A stretch of 64,000 nucleotides of DNA, taken from NCBI GenBank assembly GCA_015061915.1, contig SUVR01000001.1:220991-284990 (forward strand), given 5' to 3'. Below, piece after piece: positions 23,206 to 32,210 of the stretch. Both the position numbers and the translations under genes were made by a program. Numbering within the stretch: the first letter of the stretch is position 1; each line of letters starts with the position of its first letter. The notes under the pieces are model-generated. The model had not been told where the DNA came from. It did no database searches and saw nothing but the letters and a program-made list of their open reading frames with translations. This DNA comes from Lentisphaerota bacterium. Its GTDB lineage: Bacteria; Verrucomicrobiota; Lentisphaeria; Victivallales; UBA1829.

Positions 23206-25380
23206 ATGGCAAATATAAACAGCATAATCAAACGGGACTTTCCTGCGTCCAGTTGGATTCAATGTTTCCCCATCGGTACCGGCAGACTCGCCGGTTCCAT
23301 TACGACGGATGATACCGCAACGGATAATCTCCACCTGAACCACGAACGGCTCTGGACGCACCAGCTCTACGATAAAATCTGCCCGGATGCTGCTCAGCAT
23401 CTGCCGGAACTGCGCCGTCTGCTCGCCACCGGTCAGCCCAACGAAGCGATGGAATATCTGATGGAGAATTTCCGGACCGCTCAGACGCGAACCAGCGTTT
23501 CCGGCGATAAAGTGGACTCCTACCAGCCTGCGGGTTGCCTGACCTTCAAATTTTCTTCCGTTGACCCTGCCGCTCCTTACGAACGGGCGCTGGATCTGGA
23601 GCAGGGGATCGTCTCCATTTCCTCCGGCGACATCCGCAGAGAGTATCTCGGCGACCCGGTGACCGATCTACTTGCCGGCAGGATCGTTGCCGGTCAGCCC
23701 CGCACGGTAACGGCAACGCTTCCCGGCGCAAAGGTGGACCACAGCCACGATTCACTGGTCCTGCAGTCCATGCTGCCCGGCTGTGTCTATCTCTGTGTGA
23801 TCGTACGTTTTTCACAATCCGGTCTGCCGGAAGGGGATTCTCTCATCTTTGAAAAGGTGAAAGATCTGACCTTTGAGTTGAATATCGGCTGCGGTTTCTC
23901 GGAAGACGATGCTCTTTCCGAAGCTCAGTTCCAGGCATCCGGGGATTATGAGCTGCTGAAAGAAAACCGTACCGTTGCCTATCAGGCGATGCTGAAAGAT
24001 GCCGCTTCCATCGAGGTCAACGGCGATGAACAGGATAATGCCATCCTCGCTCTGAACTACGCACGGCATCTCTACTTCGCAGGCGCCAGCACAGGGAATT
24101 ATCCGCTGAACCTGCAGGGCAAGTGGAATGCAAATCCCGCACCCCCGTGGGCATCAGACCTGCATCTGAATATCAACTTGCAGATGAATTACTGGCCGGC
24201 TCTGCCGCTGGGATTCTCCAACGCCCACGAGGCTATGCTCCGGTTCTTCCTGGATCATGCTATGGAAAGCGGACGCGATGCCGCAAAACGGATGTTTGGC
24301 TGCCGCGGGATCTGGTGGACCTGGGCGTTTGACCCGGAATGCCGTCCCGCATACAGCGGAACCCCGTGGGGGATCTGGTGCGGTGTGGTCCTCTGGATGG
24401 CACAGCACTATTACGCCCAGTATGAATACACGCAGGATCTGGAATATCTCCGCAACGCAGGGTATCCCTTCCTCAAGGAATGTGCGCAGTTCCTGGAAGA
24501 CTTCATCTTCTTCCGGGAAGATGGCACTGCGGTCTTCTCGCCCTCCCAGTCGCCGGAAAATCAGTACAAGGGCGCCGAAAAATATTGCATTTCCCTCTGC
24601 GAAAACTCCACGATCGACGTGGAACTGTGCAACGAACTGCTTTCCAACGTGATCGCCGCCTCCGAAAAATTGGGCGTGGATGAGGAAGACCGGAAAGTCT
24701 GGGCGGACCTGAAGGCAAAACTGCCGCCCCTCAAGATCGGGGAAGACGGCAGACTGCTGGAATGGGAACAGCCCTTTGAAGAAGTCGCTCCCGATCACCG
24801 CCACGTGTCTCATCTTTATGCCGTTTATCCCGGACACGACATCGATCCGGACAAGACTCCGGAACTCTTTGCCGCCGCCCGGAAATCGCTGGATTTCCGT
24901 CTCTCTCACGGGGGCGGCCATACCGGTTGGAGCCGTGCGTGGTGCGCCTGTTTCAAGGCGGCGTTCCGGGATGGCAACGGTGCGCTGGAAGAGATCAATA
25001 CCCTTGTCGAAAAACAGTGTTCCGATACCCTGCTGGACCTGCACCCCATGTATAAATTGGTCGAAGGCACGTTTGTGCCTGTTGAAAGCGTGTTCCAGAT
25101 CGACGGCAATTTCGGTGCTGCCGCTGCGGTAGTCGCCATGCTGCTGCGCAGTGAAAACGGTGTGATCGAACTGCTGCCCGCTCTGCCGGATCATTGGAAA
25201 AAATCCGGCTCTGTGAAGCGTCTCCGGGCAAAGGGCGCGTACACGCTGGACTATGCGTGGAACGATGGCGTGGTCAACCGCCTGACGATCCGCGCCGCTC
25301 AGGATGGTCCCTGCACCATCAAGATCAACGGCGAATGGAAAACGCTCACGCTCAAGACGGGCGATAACGTGATCCTGTAA
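23206..25380 (+). CDS. Glycoside hydrolase family 95 (alpha-L-fucosidase/galactosidase type)
   Basis: A 724-residue GH95-like enzyme. N-terminal FPIGTGRLAGSI and NLHLNHERLW match the family beta-domain. The (alpha/alpha)6 catalytic domain has LHLNINLQMNYWPA, SPSQSPENQ (general-acid Glu region), HRHVSHLYAVYPG, HTGWSRAWCACF, FQIDGNFGAAAAV and LLPALPDHW. GH95 members hydrolyse alpha-1,2-L-fucosyl or alpha-L-galactosyl linkages by inversion, as in mucin or xyloglucan glycans. No signal peptide is present, so it would act on imported oligosaccharides. It is convergent with a Gfo/Idh/MocA gene across a terminator. Confidence 0.92.
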   Translation: MANINSIIKRDFPASSWIQCFPIGTGRLAGSITTDDTATDNLHLNHERLWTHQLYDKICPDAAQHLPELRRLLATGQPNEAMEYLMENFRTAQTRTSVSGDKVDSYQPAGCLTFKFSSVDPAAPYERALDLEQGIVSISSGDIRREYLGDPVTDLLAGRIVAGQPRTVTATLPGAKVDHSHDSLVLQSMLPGCVYLCVIVRFSQSGLPEGDSLIFEKVKDLTFELNIGCGFSEDDALSEAQFQASGDYELLKENRTVAYQAMLKDAASIEVNGDEQDNAILALNYARHLYFAGASTGNYPLNLQGKWNANPAPPWASDLHLNINLQMNYWPALPLGFSNAHEAMLRFFLDHAMESGRDAAKRMFGCRGIWWTWAFDPECRPAYSGTPWGIWCGVVLWMAQHYYAQYEYTQDLEYLRNAGYPFLKECAQFLEDFIFFREDGTAVFSPSQSPENQYKGAEKYCISLCENSTIDVELCNELLSNVIAASEKLGVDEEDRKVWADLKAKLPPLKIGEDGRLLEWEQPFEEVAPDHRHVSHLYAVYPGHDIDPDKTPELFAAARKSLDFRLSHGGGHTGWSRAWCACFKAAFRDGNGALEEINTLVEKQCSDTLLDLHPMYKLVEGTFVPVESVFQIDGNFGAAAAVVAMLLRSENGVIELLPALPDHWKKSGSVKRLRAKGAYTLDYAWNDGVVNRLTIRAAQDGPCTIKINGEWKTLTLKTGDNVIL

Positions 25381-25401
25381 GCGATCTGTCTCAGAAAAAA
25401 C

Positions 25402-25448
25402 AACGGGCTGTTGCGCCTTGCTCAAGGTTTGCAGCAGCCCGCTTTTGT
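25402..25448. terminator. Bidirectional terminator between GH95 and Gfo/Idh/MocA genes
   Basis: AACGGGCTGTTGC pairs with GCAGCAGCCCG, with an inner CCTTG/CAAGG stem. It is followed by CTTTTGTT on plus and by TTGTTTTTT on minus, serving both convergent genes. Confidence 0.75.
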
Positions 25449-25468
25449 TATCGGAAAAAACAGATCTC

Positions 25469-26545
25469 TTATTCTTTGATCTTTGCCTTGCAGAACTTGG
25501 GATTCTGTTTCTTGATCTTTTCGGTCCAGCGGACGATCTCAAAGGCTTCCTCCGGCTTCACGGGGAACGGGATCCCTTCCCGGATCTCGTTGTAAATGTG
25601 AACGTAAATATCGTTCATGGATGCCTTGTTTGCCGGAGCGACCGGGATCGTTTCCTCCACCCATTCCGGTTTGTTCAGGGCACCCCAGGGATCCGTGCGG
25701 CTGGGCGTGGTGTCCCGTGCCGGCGTGGTGGGCCACTTGAATTCCGGTTTCAGATATTTCAGCTTGATCTCTTTTTCCGTTTCGCAGATCAATGCACCGC
25801 GGGTGCCGTAGACTGCGTAGACCGGGGATGCCAGCGCCACACCGCCGGAGATCTCCACATCGATCACCCGCCCGTTTCTGCCGCGGAAAACCAGTTTGAG
25901 ATGATCTTCGCAATTCCCGCGGGCGGCGATCTGTTTCAGGTCGCTCCAGACTTCTTTCACCGGCGACTCCATCAGCTGCAGTGCGTGGTCGATCAGGTGC
26001 GGACCCCAGTTGTTGAGCTGTCCGCCGCCGTTCTTCTGCAAGGTCTGCCAGTCGTCCCGGAAGCTGTATCCGTGACGGCACAGTTTGATCTCATAGATCT
26101 CTCCGAGGATCCCCGTCGCCATGATCTCCCGCACATGGTTGAACGCCGGTTCAAAACGGCGGTTCTGACGGCAGAACAGTTTGCCCGGATATTTTTTGAC
26201 TGCCGCCTGAAGTTTTTTCAGTCCCGCCGCCGTGACTGCCACCGGCTTTTCCGCAAACACATATTTTCCCGCTTCCAGCGCCCGGATGTCGTAATCCACA
26301 TGGAACAGCGAGGGCGTGGCAACGGCGATCAGATCGATCTTTTTATCTGCCAGAAATTCCTCCGCATCGCTGTACACTTTGGCTTTCGGGTAACGTTTTT
26401 TCAGTTCTTCCAGCCGTTCCGGAAGTATGTCGCACCCGGCAACGACCTCAAACTTGTCCGTATGGCTGTCCAGTTCCGCACAGTGCATATCCAGCCCCGC
26501 ACGACCCAGACCCCAGACCCCGACTCTGATTTTTTTGTTCGCCAT
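25469..26545 (-). CDS. Gfo/Idh/MocA family oxidoreductase
   Basis: A 358-residue NAD(P)-dependent oxidoreductase. The Rossmann motif is VGVWGLGRAGLDMH, followed by GCDILPERLEELK, IAVATPSLFHVDYDI and the signature FAEKPVAVTAAG. The C-terminal domain includes GGGQLNNWGPHLIDHALQL with the conserved His. It lies 30 nt downstream of an MFS transporter gene on the same strand, suggesting uptake plus oxidation of a sugar or sugar derivative. Substrate unknown. It is only distantly similar to the paralogue at 15152-16150. Confidence 0.92.
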   Translation of the reverse strand: MANKKIRVGVWGLGRAGLDMHCAELDSHTDKFEVVAGCDILPERLEELKKRYPKAKVYSDAEEFLADKKIDLIAVATPSLFHVDYDIRALEAGKYVFAEKPVAVTAAGLKKLQAAVKKYPGKLFCRQNRRFEPAFNHVREIMATGILGEIYEIKLCRHGYSFRDDWQTLQKNGGGQLNNWGPHLIDHALQLMESPVKEVWSDLKQIAARGNCEDHLKLVFRGRNGRVIDVEISGGVALASPVYAVYGTRGALICETEKEIKLKYLKPEFKWPTTPARDTTPSRTDPWGALNKPEWVEETIPVAPANKASMNDIYVHIYNEIREGIPFPVKPEEAFEIVRWTEKIKKQNPKFCKAKIKE

Positions 26546-26575
26546 CTTCAGATTTCCTTTTGTTTGTTGAATATG

Positions 26576-27748
26576 TTATGAAATTTTGATTTTTACCATC
26601 CGTTTCAGATAAAGCAGGGCGATCACTGCAGACAGAATCGAAAGTGCAAGGTATGGCATACCGTTCCAGCCTGTGATCCAGACAAGCCCACCGCCGATGA
26701 GCAGGGGCGAGAGCGTATTGGTCGCCCCCACGGTGATCTCGTTGACCGCCACATATTTTCCCGCTTTTTCCGGATGCGCCAGCGAGTAGAACACCAGGCA
26801 GAACCCCACCACGCCGGAGAAGATCCCGATCAGGATCGAACCTGCATACAGACAGCATACATTCCCGAATCCGAACACAAAAAGCAGCAGCCCGGCAAGC
26901 CCGCAGAGCGTACTCAGAACCACGCCGGTCGCCCTGTACATCCAATCTCTGGACCGGACCAGACAAAAAGAAGTGAAACTGTGGCTGAAGTAGATCAGAG
27001 ACACCATCAGGCTGACTTGTGTTTCGCTGTAACCCGCATCCGGTCCCTGTTCCGGCAGAAGGCTTTTGGTGGTGGCGACAGCAGCAAAGGCGGCAACGGT
27101 CAGCAGCCAGCCCCACAGTGCCAGATCCGGTTTGTTGGAAAAATCATCCTCCGGTGCAGGAGATTCTGTTGTTCCGGTGCGGTTGGAGTGTGCCGTCAGT
27201 TTTTCCGCCAGAACCGGCAGAAAAAAGACGGGGATCATCAGCACTGCATTGATGCCATATGCCAACTGCCACGCCATGCCGTTTTCTCCGGCGGAGAGCA
27301 TGGAAAAGAGAAACGGCCCCACTGCCATTCCGAAGCTCCAGGAGGCGGAATAGAGAGCGGAGGCACGCACCAGACCCGCCTGTTTCCCGTTCTCCAGCGT
27401 TTTCAGAAAGACCTGAAAGGGCGCACAGTAAACGGCGGTTGCGATCCCCAGCAGAAGCAGCCAGAAATATTGCATCTGCACGCCCGGCACCAGCAGAAGA
27501 CCGAGAAAACAGAGAAAGTACAGCGCGGTCCCGGTCTGGACAAGACGCCGTGCGTTCCGTTCGGTCAGGATCCGTCCCACAAGCCACGCACAGACGGCGC
27601 AGACCACTGCCCACACGGAAAGAGTCCCCGTGATGGCAAAAATCCCGGCTCCAGCCTCTTTCAGCCGCAGGGGTACGATGATCAATGTGGAGCCGATCAC
27701 CAGATTGAAGCAGACTGTCAGAAAGGATGTAATAACCGGGATGAACAT
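26576..27748 (-). CDS. Major facilitator superfamily transporter
   Basis: A 390-residue inner-membrane protein with about 12 hydrophobic segments in two bundles, split by a hydrophilic loop near residues 190-215 (KLTAHSNRTGTTESPAPEDDF). ATG 27748 behind AGAAG is chosen over a longer hydrophilic N-terminal extension. It resembles sugar/drug-type MFS permeases; no substrate can be assigned. It lies between a Na/Ca antiporter gene (20 nt upstream) and a Gfo/Idh/MocA gene (30 nt downstream) and may import the substrate of the latter. Confidence 0.85.
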   Translation of the reverse strand: MFIPVITSFLTVCFNLVIGSTLIIVPLRLKEAGAGIFAITGTLSVWAVVCAVCAWLVGRILTERNARRLVQTGTALYFLCFLGLLLVPGVQMQYFWLLLLGIATAVYCAPFQVFLKTLENGKQAGLVRASALYSASWSFGMAVGPFLFSMLSAGENGMAWQLAYGINAVLMIPVFFLPVLAEKLTAHSNRTGTTESPAPEDDFSNKPDLALWGWLLTVAAFAAVATTKSLLPEQGPDAGYSETQVSLMVSLIYFSHSFTSFCLVRSRDWMYRATGVVLSTLCGLAGLLLFVFGFGNVCCLYAGSILIGIFSGVVGFCLVFYSLAHPEKAGKYVAVNEITVGATNTLSPLLIGGGLVWITGWNGMPYLALSILSAVIALLYLKRMVKIKIS

Positions 27749-27767
27749 ATCTTCTTGTATTTTCAAC

Positions 27768-28730
27768 TTATGCGCAGGAGATGAGCCATGCCGTGTACGC
27801 ACCGTACATCGCCAGCAGAATCACGCCTTCCGCCCGGTTCAGACGGAAACCTGTGATCATAAAGGGGATCAGAATGAAGGTCGTTGCCAGCAGTGCCACC
27901 AGATCCCAGAACTGAATGTTTGCCCCGGTCAGCGGCGCGATCAGCGGAGCCACACCCATGATGAGCAGAATGTTGAAGATATTGCTGCCCACTACGTTCC
28001 CGATGGCAATATCCCGTTCACCCTTGATCGCTGCAACCACGCTGGTCGCCAGTTCGGGAAGACTTGTTCCAACTGCCACAATGGTCAGACCGATCACCGT
28101 GTTGGAAAGTCCGGTCAGTTGGGCAATTCCGATCGCGCCCTTGAGGAAGGCTTTGGAACCGAGAACCAGCACCACCAGCCCCAGTGCCGCCAGAAGCAGG
28201 TAGAGATACAGGGGCTTTTCCGCCTTTTCTCCATCTTCTTCCGCCGGTTCATTAAGGCTGTTTGCGGCAGCTTCTTTTTTTGCACCGACGATGACTTTGA
28301 TATTATAAAGGATAAATCCGGCAAGCAGGATCAGACCGCCGCTCCTGCCAACGCCGTCCTGCCACCAGTAGATCAGACAGAACGCAACTGCGGTCACCGC
28401 CATTACCGGCACATCAGACTTCAGCATGTCACGGTTGACCGTGAGGGGCGTAATGACTGCACACAGACCCAGGATCAACGCGATGTTGCAGATGTTGCTG
28501 CCCACCACGTTGCCGATACTGATCCCGCCTTCACCGGCGATAGCAGCATCCACAGAAACCACCAGTTCCGGCGCACTGGTCCCGTATGCCACCAGCGTCA
28601 ACCCGATGATCAACGGGCTGATCCCCAGTTTTTTCGCCGTTTTCGATCCTCCGCCGACCAGCCATTCCGCACCATAGTACAGCGCTGCCGAACCGATCGC
28701 GAGCCAGAGAAGACTGATGAATACACTCAT
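27768..28730 (-). CDS. Calcium/sodium antiporter (CaCA family, YrbG-like)
   Basis: A 320-residue integral membrane protein with the two inverted alpha-repeats of cation/Ca2+ exchangers: GTSAPELVVSVDAA with GNVVGSNICNIALILG, and GTSLPELATSVVAA with GNVVGSNIFNILLIMG. About ten hydrophobic segments are present with an acidic cytoplasmic loop (residues about 148-165). It would exchange Ca2+ for Na+ or H+ at the inner membrane. AAAGGTAAG precedes the ATG. It follows hisF by 53 nt on the same strand. Confidence 0.93.
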   Translation of the reverse strand: MSVFISLLWLAIGSAALYYGAEWLVGGGSKTAKKLGISPLIIGLTLVAYGTSAPELVVSVDAAIAGEGGISIGNVVGSNICNIALILGLCAVITPLTVNRDMLKSDVPVMAVTAVAFCLIYWWQDGVGRSGGLILLAGFILYNIKVIVGAKKEAAANSLNEPAEEDGEKAEKPLYLYLLLAALGLVVLVLGSKAFLKGAIGIAQLTGLSNTVIGLTIVAVGTSLPELATSVVAAIKGERDIAIGNVVGSNIFNILLIMGVAPLIAPLTGANIQFWDLVALLATTFILIPFMITGFRLNRAEGVILLAMYGAYTAWLISCA

Positions 28731-28783
28731 TGCTACTTACCTTTCTTCTTGCTTCTGTTCCCCTTTTTATTGATGACGCTGCT

Positions 28784-29545
28784 TTACCGGACAGCGATCC
28801 CGTTTTCTTTCAGATACGCTTTCAGTTCCGGGATGTCGATCATGTGGAAGTGGAACACACTTGCCGCCAGAAGGACGGTCGCGCCGGACTTCGCTGCATC
28901 CAGAAAGTGTTCCAGTTTACCTGCGCCGCCGGATGCCACGATCTTGGCTTTGCACACCTTTGCCATGGCTTCGATCACGGGCAGATCGTAACCGGTCTTG
29001 GCGCCGTCACCCGCCTTGCTGGTGGGAAGGATCGTCTTCACGCCGAAGCCATCGACTTTTTTCGCCCATTCCACTGCATCGTATCCCGTGGCAGTTCTGC
29101 CGCCGTCGATATAGACTTCATAGCCGGATGGCATATCCTTGTTTACATCCACATCGATCGCCACGGTAACTGCATCCGGACCGAACTCTTTGATCATGGC
29201 AGGGATCAGATCCGGATTCCGGAACGCCGCACTGCTGACAGAGACTTTGTTGGCGCCCGCTTTCAGAACTGCCGCCGCCGAGGCAACATCGCTGATGCCC
29301 CCGCCCACCGTGAAGGGTACCGTGCAGACTTCCGCCACACGCTTGACCACATCCAGAAGGGTCCCGCGGTTTTCGATCGTTGCCGTAATATCCAGCAGCG
29401 CCAGTTCATCGGCTCCCGCTGCGCAATAGGCTTTCGCACATTCCACCGGATCGCCCGCATCCGCAATATCAACAAAGTGGACTCCCTTGACGACCCGCCC
29501 GTTCTGCATATCCAGGCACGGCATGATTACGACTGTTTCAGACAT
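28784..29545 (-). CDS. hisF: Imidazole glycerol phosphate synthase cyclase subunit HisF-like
   Basis: A 253-residue (beta/alpha)8 barrel of the HisF family, which with glutaminase HisH converts PRFAR to imidazole glycerol phosphate and AICAR in histidine synthesis. The catalytic Asp pair is visible in IMPCLDMQNGRVVKGV and VAIDVDVN, and phosphate-binding motifs are TVGGGISD and VASGGAGKLEHF. The loop usually reading TSxDRDGT is TSKAGDGA here, retaining only the second Asp. No hisH or other his gene is adjacent; the next genes are transporters. A specialised paralogue cannot be excluded. Confidence 0.87.
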   Translation of the reverse strand: MSETVVIMPCLDMQNGRVVKGVHFVDIADAGDPVECAKAYCAAGADELALLDITATIENRGTLLDVVKRVAEVCTVPFTVGGGISDVASAAAVLKAGANKVSVSSAAFRNPDLIPAMIKEFGPDAVTVAIDVDVNKDMPSGYEVYIDGGRTATGYDAVEWAKKVDGFGVKTILPTSKAGDGAKTGYDLPVIEAMAKVCKAKIVASGGAGKLEHFLDAAKSGATVLLAASVFHFHMIDIPELKAYLKENGIAVR

Positions 29546-29699
29546 CTTTCATCTATCCTTTCTGTCTTGGTTTTTCCTTCCGGAAATATTTTTCCTGAAA
29601 TAAAACACTTTTTTTAAATTTTTCAAGTGGCAAAATCGTAAAAAATGCGTATATTACAGATGTGTAATCAAATTTTTCTAACGGAAAGGATCAGAACCT

Positions 29700-31130
29700 A
29701 TGAGATTTTTCAATACACTGGGACACCGCGTCGAAGAGTTCAAGCCCATCGAAGAAGGCAAAGTGGGTATGTACACCTGCGGACCGACGGTCTATAATTT
29801 CGCACACATCGGCAATTTCCGCGCATACCTCTTTGAAGACATCCTGCGCCGTACCCTCGAATACCACGGCTGCAAAGTCACTCAGGTCATGAACCTGACG
29901 GACGTGGACGATAAGACGATCCGGGATTCCCGCGCCGCCAATCTCCCCCTGACCGTCTTCACCCGCAAGTACAAAGATGCCTTTTTTGAAGACCTGAAGA
30001 CTCTGCGGATCGAACCGGCAGAGCATTATCCCGAAGCGACCACACATATCCCCGAAATGATCCAACTCATTCAGAATCTGATGGATAAAGGAATCGCCTA
30101 TCAGAGCGGTGACGGCTCCATTTACTTCTCCATTGCCAAGTTCCCTGCATACGGTCAGCTCGCCAAGATCGATATGACCCAGCAGCGGATCGGTGAACGC
30201 ATCAACAGCGACGAATACGCCAAAGATTCCGTGGCAGACTTTGCCCTGTGGAAGGCGTGGGATGAAAAGGATGGCGATGTGAAGTGGGATTCCCCCTGGG
30301 GACCCGGCCGCCCCGGCTGGCATATCGAATGTTCCGCTATGAGTCAGAAATATCTGGGTAAAACCTTTGACATCCATACCGGCGGGATCGACAATATGTT
30401 CCCCCATCACGAAGACGAGATCGCTCAGAGCGAAGCCGCCAACGGCTGTAAATTTGTCAATTACTGGCTCCATTGCGAACACCTGACGGTCAACCGCCAG
30501 AAGATGTCCAAATCCCTCGGAAACTTCTACACGATGCGCGACCTGCTGGAAAAAGGCTGGTCCGGCGCCGAGATCCGCTGGGTACTCATCGGTACTCATT
30601 ACCGTTCCAAACTGAATTTTGACATTGCATCTCTTGATCAGAGCCGTTCTGCGCTCAAGAAATTTGCCGATCTTTTCCGCCGTCTTGATGCGGTTGCGGA
30701 AGGGGATGGCGGTCTGGCGGAAGCGCAGGAACGCGCCGCTCAGGCAAAAGCGAAGTTCGGCGCCGCTTTCGGCGAAGACCTGAACGTGGCTGAAGCGCTG
30801 GCGGAACTGTTCAAGTTCACGAAGGATGTGAAGTCTGCGCTGGCGAAGAATCTCTATCAGAAGAAAGCTGCTGCTGTGATCCTGGATCAGTACCGTGATT
30901 TCGACCGCATCCTCGCTGCTCTGGATGTGGATGCCGCTCTCGCTCAGAAACAGGATCAGCAGGCGGAACAGAGCGATGTCCCCGCCGATGTGCTGGCGCT
31001 CGTTCAGAAACGGGTCGGAGCCAAGATAGCAAAGGATTTTGCCACGGCTGATGCGATCCGGGATGAACTCAAGGCGCAGGGCTGGATCATCGAAGATTCC
31101 CCTGCCGGTCCCCGTGTGATCAAAGCGTAA
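29700..31130 (+). CDS. cysS: Cysteine--tRNA ligase
   Basis: A 476-residue class I aminoacyl-tRNA synthetase charging tRNA-Cys. Seen are TCGPTVYNFAHIGNFRAYL with the HIGN motif and the first Zn-ligand Cys, GRPGWHIECSAMS and THHHEDEIAQSE-type Zn ligands (FPHHEDEIAQSE), and QKMSKSLGNF (KMSKS). The C-terminal helical anticodon region contains an extended Gln-rich QKQDQQAEQ insertion. AACGGAAAGGA precedes the ATG. A weak TATATT at 29650-29655 may be the -10. It is followed by the SAH-related genes with gaps of only 12 nt each. Confidence 0.97.
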   Translation: MRFFNTLGHRVEEFKPIEEGKVGMYTCGPTVYNFAHIGNFRAYLFEDILRRTLEYHGCKVTQVMNLTDVDDKTIRDSRAANLPLTVFTRKYKDAFFEDLKTLRIEPAEHYPEATTHIPEMIQLIQNLMDKGIAYQSGDGSIYFSIAKFPAYGQLAKIDMTQQRIGERINSDEYAKDSVADFALWKAWDEKDGDVKWDSPWGPGRPGWHIECSAMSQKYLGKTFDIHTGGIDNMFPHHEDEIAQSEAANGCKFVNYWLHCEHLTVNRQKMSKSLGNFYTMRDLLEKGWSGAEIRWVLIGTHYRSKLNFDIASLDQSRSALKKFADLFRRLDAVAEGDGGLAEAQERAAQAKAKFGAAFGEDLNVAEALAELFKFTKDVKSALAKNLYQKKAAAVILDQYRDFDRILAALDVDAALAQKQDQQAEQSDVPADVLALVQKRVGAKIAKDFATADAIRDELKAQGWIIEDSPAGPRVIKA

Positions 31131-31142
31131 GGAAAACGGATC

Positions 31143-32198
31143 ATGACACCCCGCCCGGAGGATCAGTTGCTTTCTGCCGTCTCCGGGCTTTTTTCTGCCC
31201 CGATGATTCCAGCTCTGACCGATCAGCTCACCCGCTGGCGGGAGACGAGACCCCTTGATGGCGTCCGGGTGCTGGATGCCACGCCGCTTTTTTTCAATAC
31301 CTGTCTCAAGTATGCCGCTCTGCTTGCCGCCGGAGCGGATCTCACCGTGGCATACTCGGATCGTCTTCCGTACAGCGATCAGGCACTCGCACTGCTGAAA
31401 AAGTCCGGGATCCCCACCCTTTTCAATGCTTTTGAAAATGCCCCCGCAGAGATTTTTGATGTGGTGGTGGATTGCGGCGCATTACACAAAGAGATGAACT
31501 CAAAATACGGTGCGGCGGAACTGACCCGCACCGGCGTGGATCCCTATATCGCCACCGGAAAAAATGTGTTCCTTACCGATTCCGGCAGAGTCAAGATGAT
31601 CGAGACTTGCCTCGGTACCGGCGAGAGCTGCCTGCGGGCGCTGAAACACTGCGGTTATCCGGTGTTTGACGGCAGAAAAGTCCTGCTTTTCGGCGGTGGA
31701 AAAGTGGGACGCGGGATCAGAATGTACTTCCAGCGTGCCGGAGCCCTTGTCGATCTGGTGGATGGCAATGTGCCGGGTGCCGTGGATCACCGGGATACTG
31801 CAACGGTTGTGGCGCTGGCGGCAGAGGCGGATTTTATCGTTTCTGCCACCGGGATCCGCCACGCACACCACGTGTATGCGCCGGAGCTTGCCCGTACGGA
31901 CGCAGTCATCGTCAATATGGGTGTGGAGGATGAGTACGGACCTGCTATGCCGGAGAACCGGGTTCTCAACCGGAAGCGAACCCTGAATTTTCTGTTGGAT
32001 GAACCCACAAAAACCTGTTATATCGATCCTACCATGGCGCTGCATAATGAGGCTGTGCTTGCTTTGTTGGATACCCCTGCCGGAACCGGTGCGATCCTGC
32101 CCGGAGAGGCGTTGGAAAATACCATCCTTGATCTTGTGCGCAACGCCGGTTTGATCGGGGGTGAAGTGGATGAAATGCTGCAAACAATCTGTTCATAA
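31143..32198 (+). CDS. Divergent adenosylhomocysteinase-like NAD-binding protein
   Basis: A 351-residue protein with the NAD-binding domain of S-adenosylhomocysteine hydrolase: RVKMIETCLGTGESCLRAL precedes a Rossmann GRKVLLFGGGKVGRGI, followed by EADFIVSATG and DAVIVNMGVEDEYGP. The N-terminal part (ATPLFFNTCLKYAALLAAGADL, SDQALALLKKSGI) follows the SAHH layout but is shorter and divergent; full-length SAHH is usually over 400 residues. It is 12 nt after cysS and 12 nt before an SAH/MTA deaminase gene. That pairing suggests hydrolysis of SAH or of its deaminated form, S-inosylhomocysteine. Activity is inference. Confidence 0.7.
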   Translation: MTPRPEDQLLSAVSGLFSAPMIPALTDQLTRWRETRPLDGVRVLDATPLFFNTCLKYAALLAAGADLTVAYSDRLPYSDQALALLKKSGIPTLFNAFENAPAEIFDVVVDCGALHKEMNSKYGAAELTRTGVDPYIATGKNVFLTDSGRVKMIETCLGTGESCLRALKHCGYPVFDGRKVLLFGGGKVGRGIRMYFQRAGALVDLVDGNVPGAVDHRDTATVVALAAEADFIVSATGIRHAHHVYAPELARTDAVIVNMGVEDEYGPAMPENRVLNRKRTLNFLLDEPTKTCYIDPTMALHNEAVLALLDTPAGTGAILPGEALENTILDLVRNAGLIGGEVDEMLQTICS

Positions 32199-32210
32199 GG
32201 AGAATGTAAT

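Noticed and set aside
29560-29699. T-box or other riboswitch upstream of cysS
   Set aside because: The leader after the likely -10 is under 50 nt and holds no specifier-loop or antiterminator structure.
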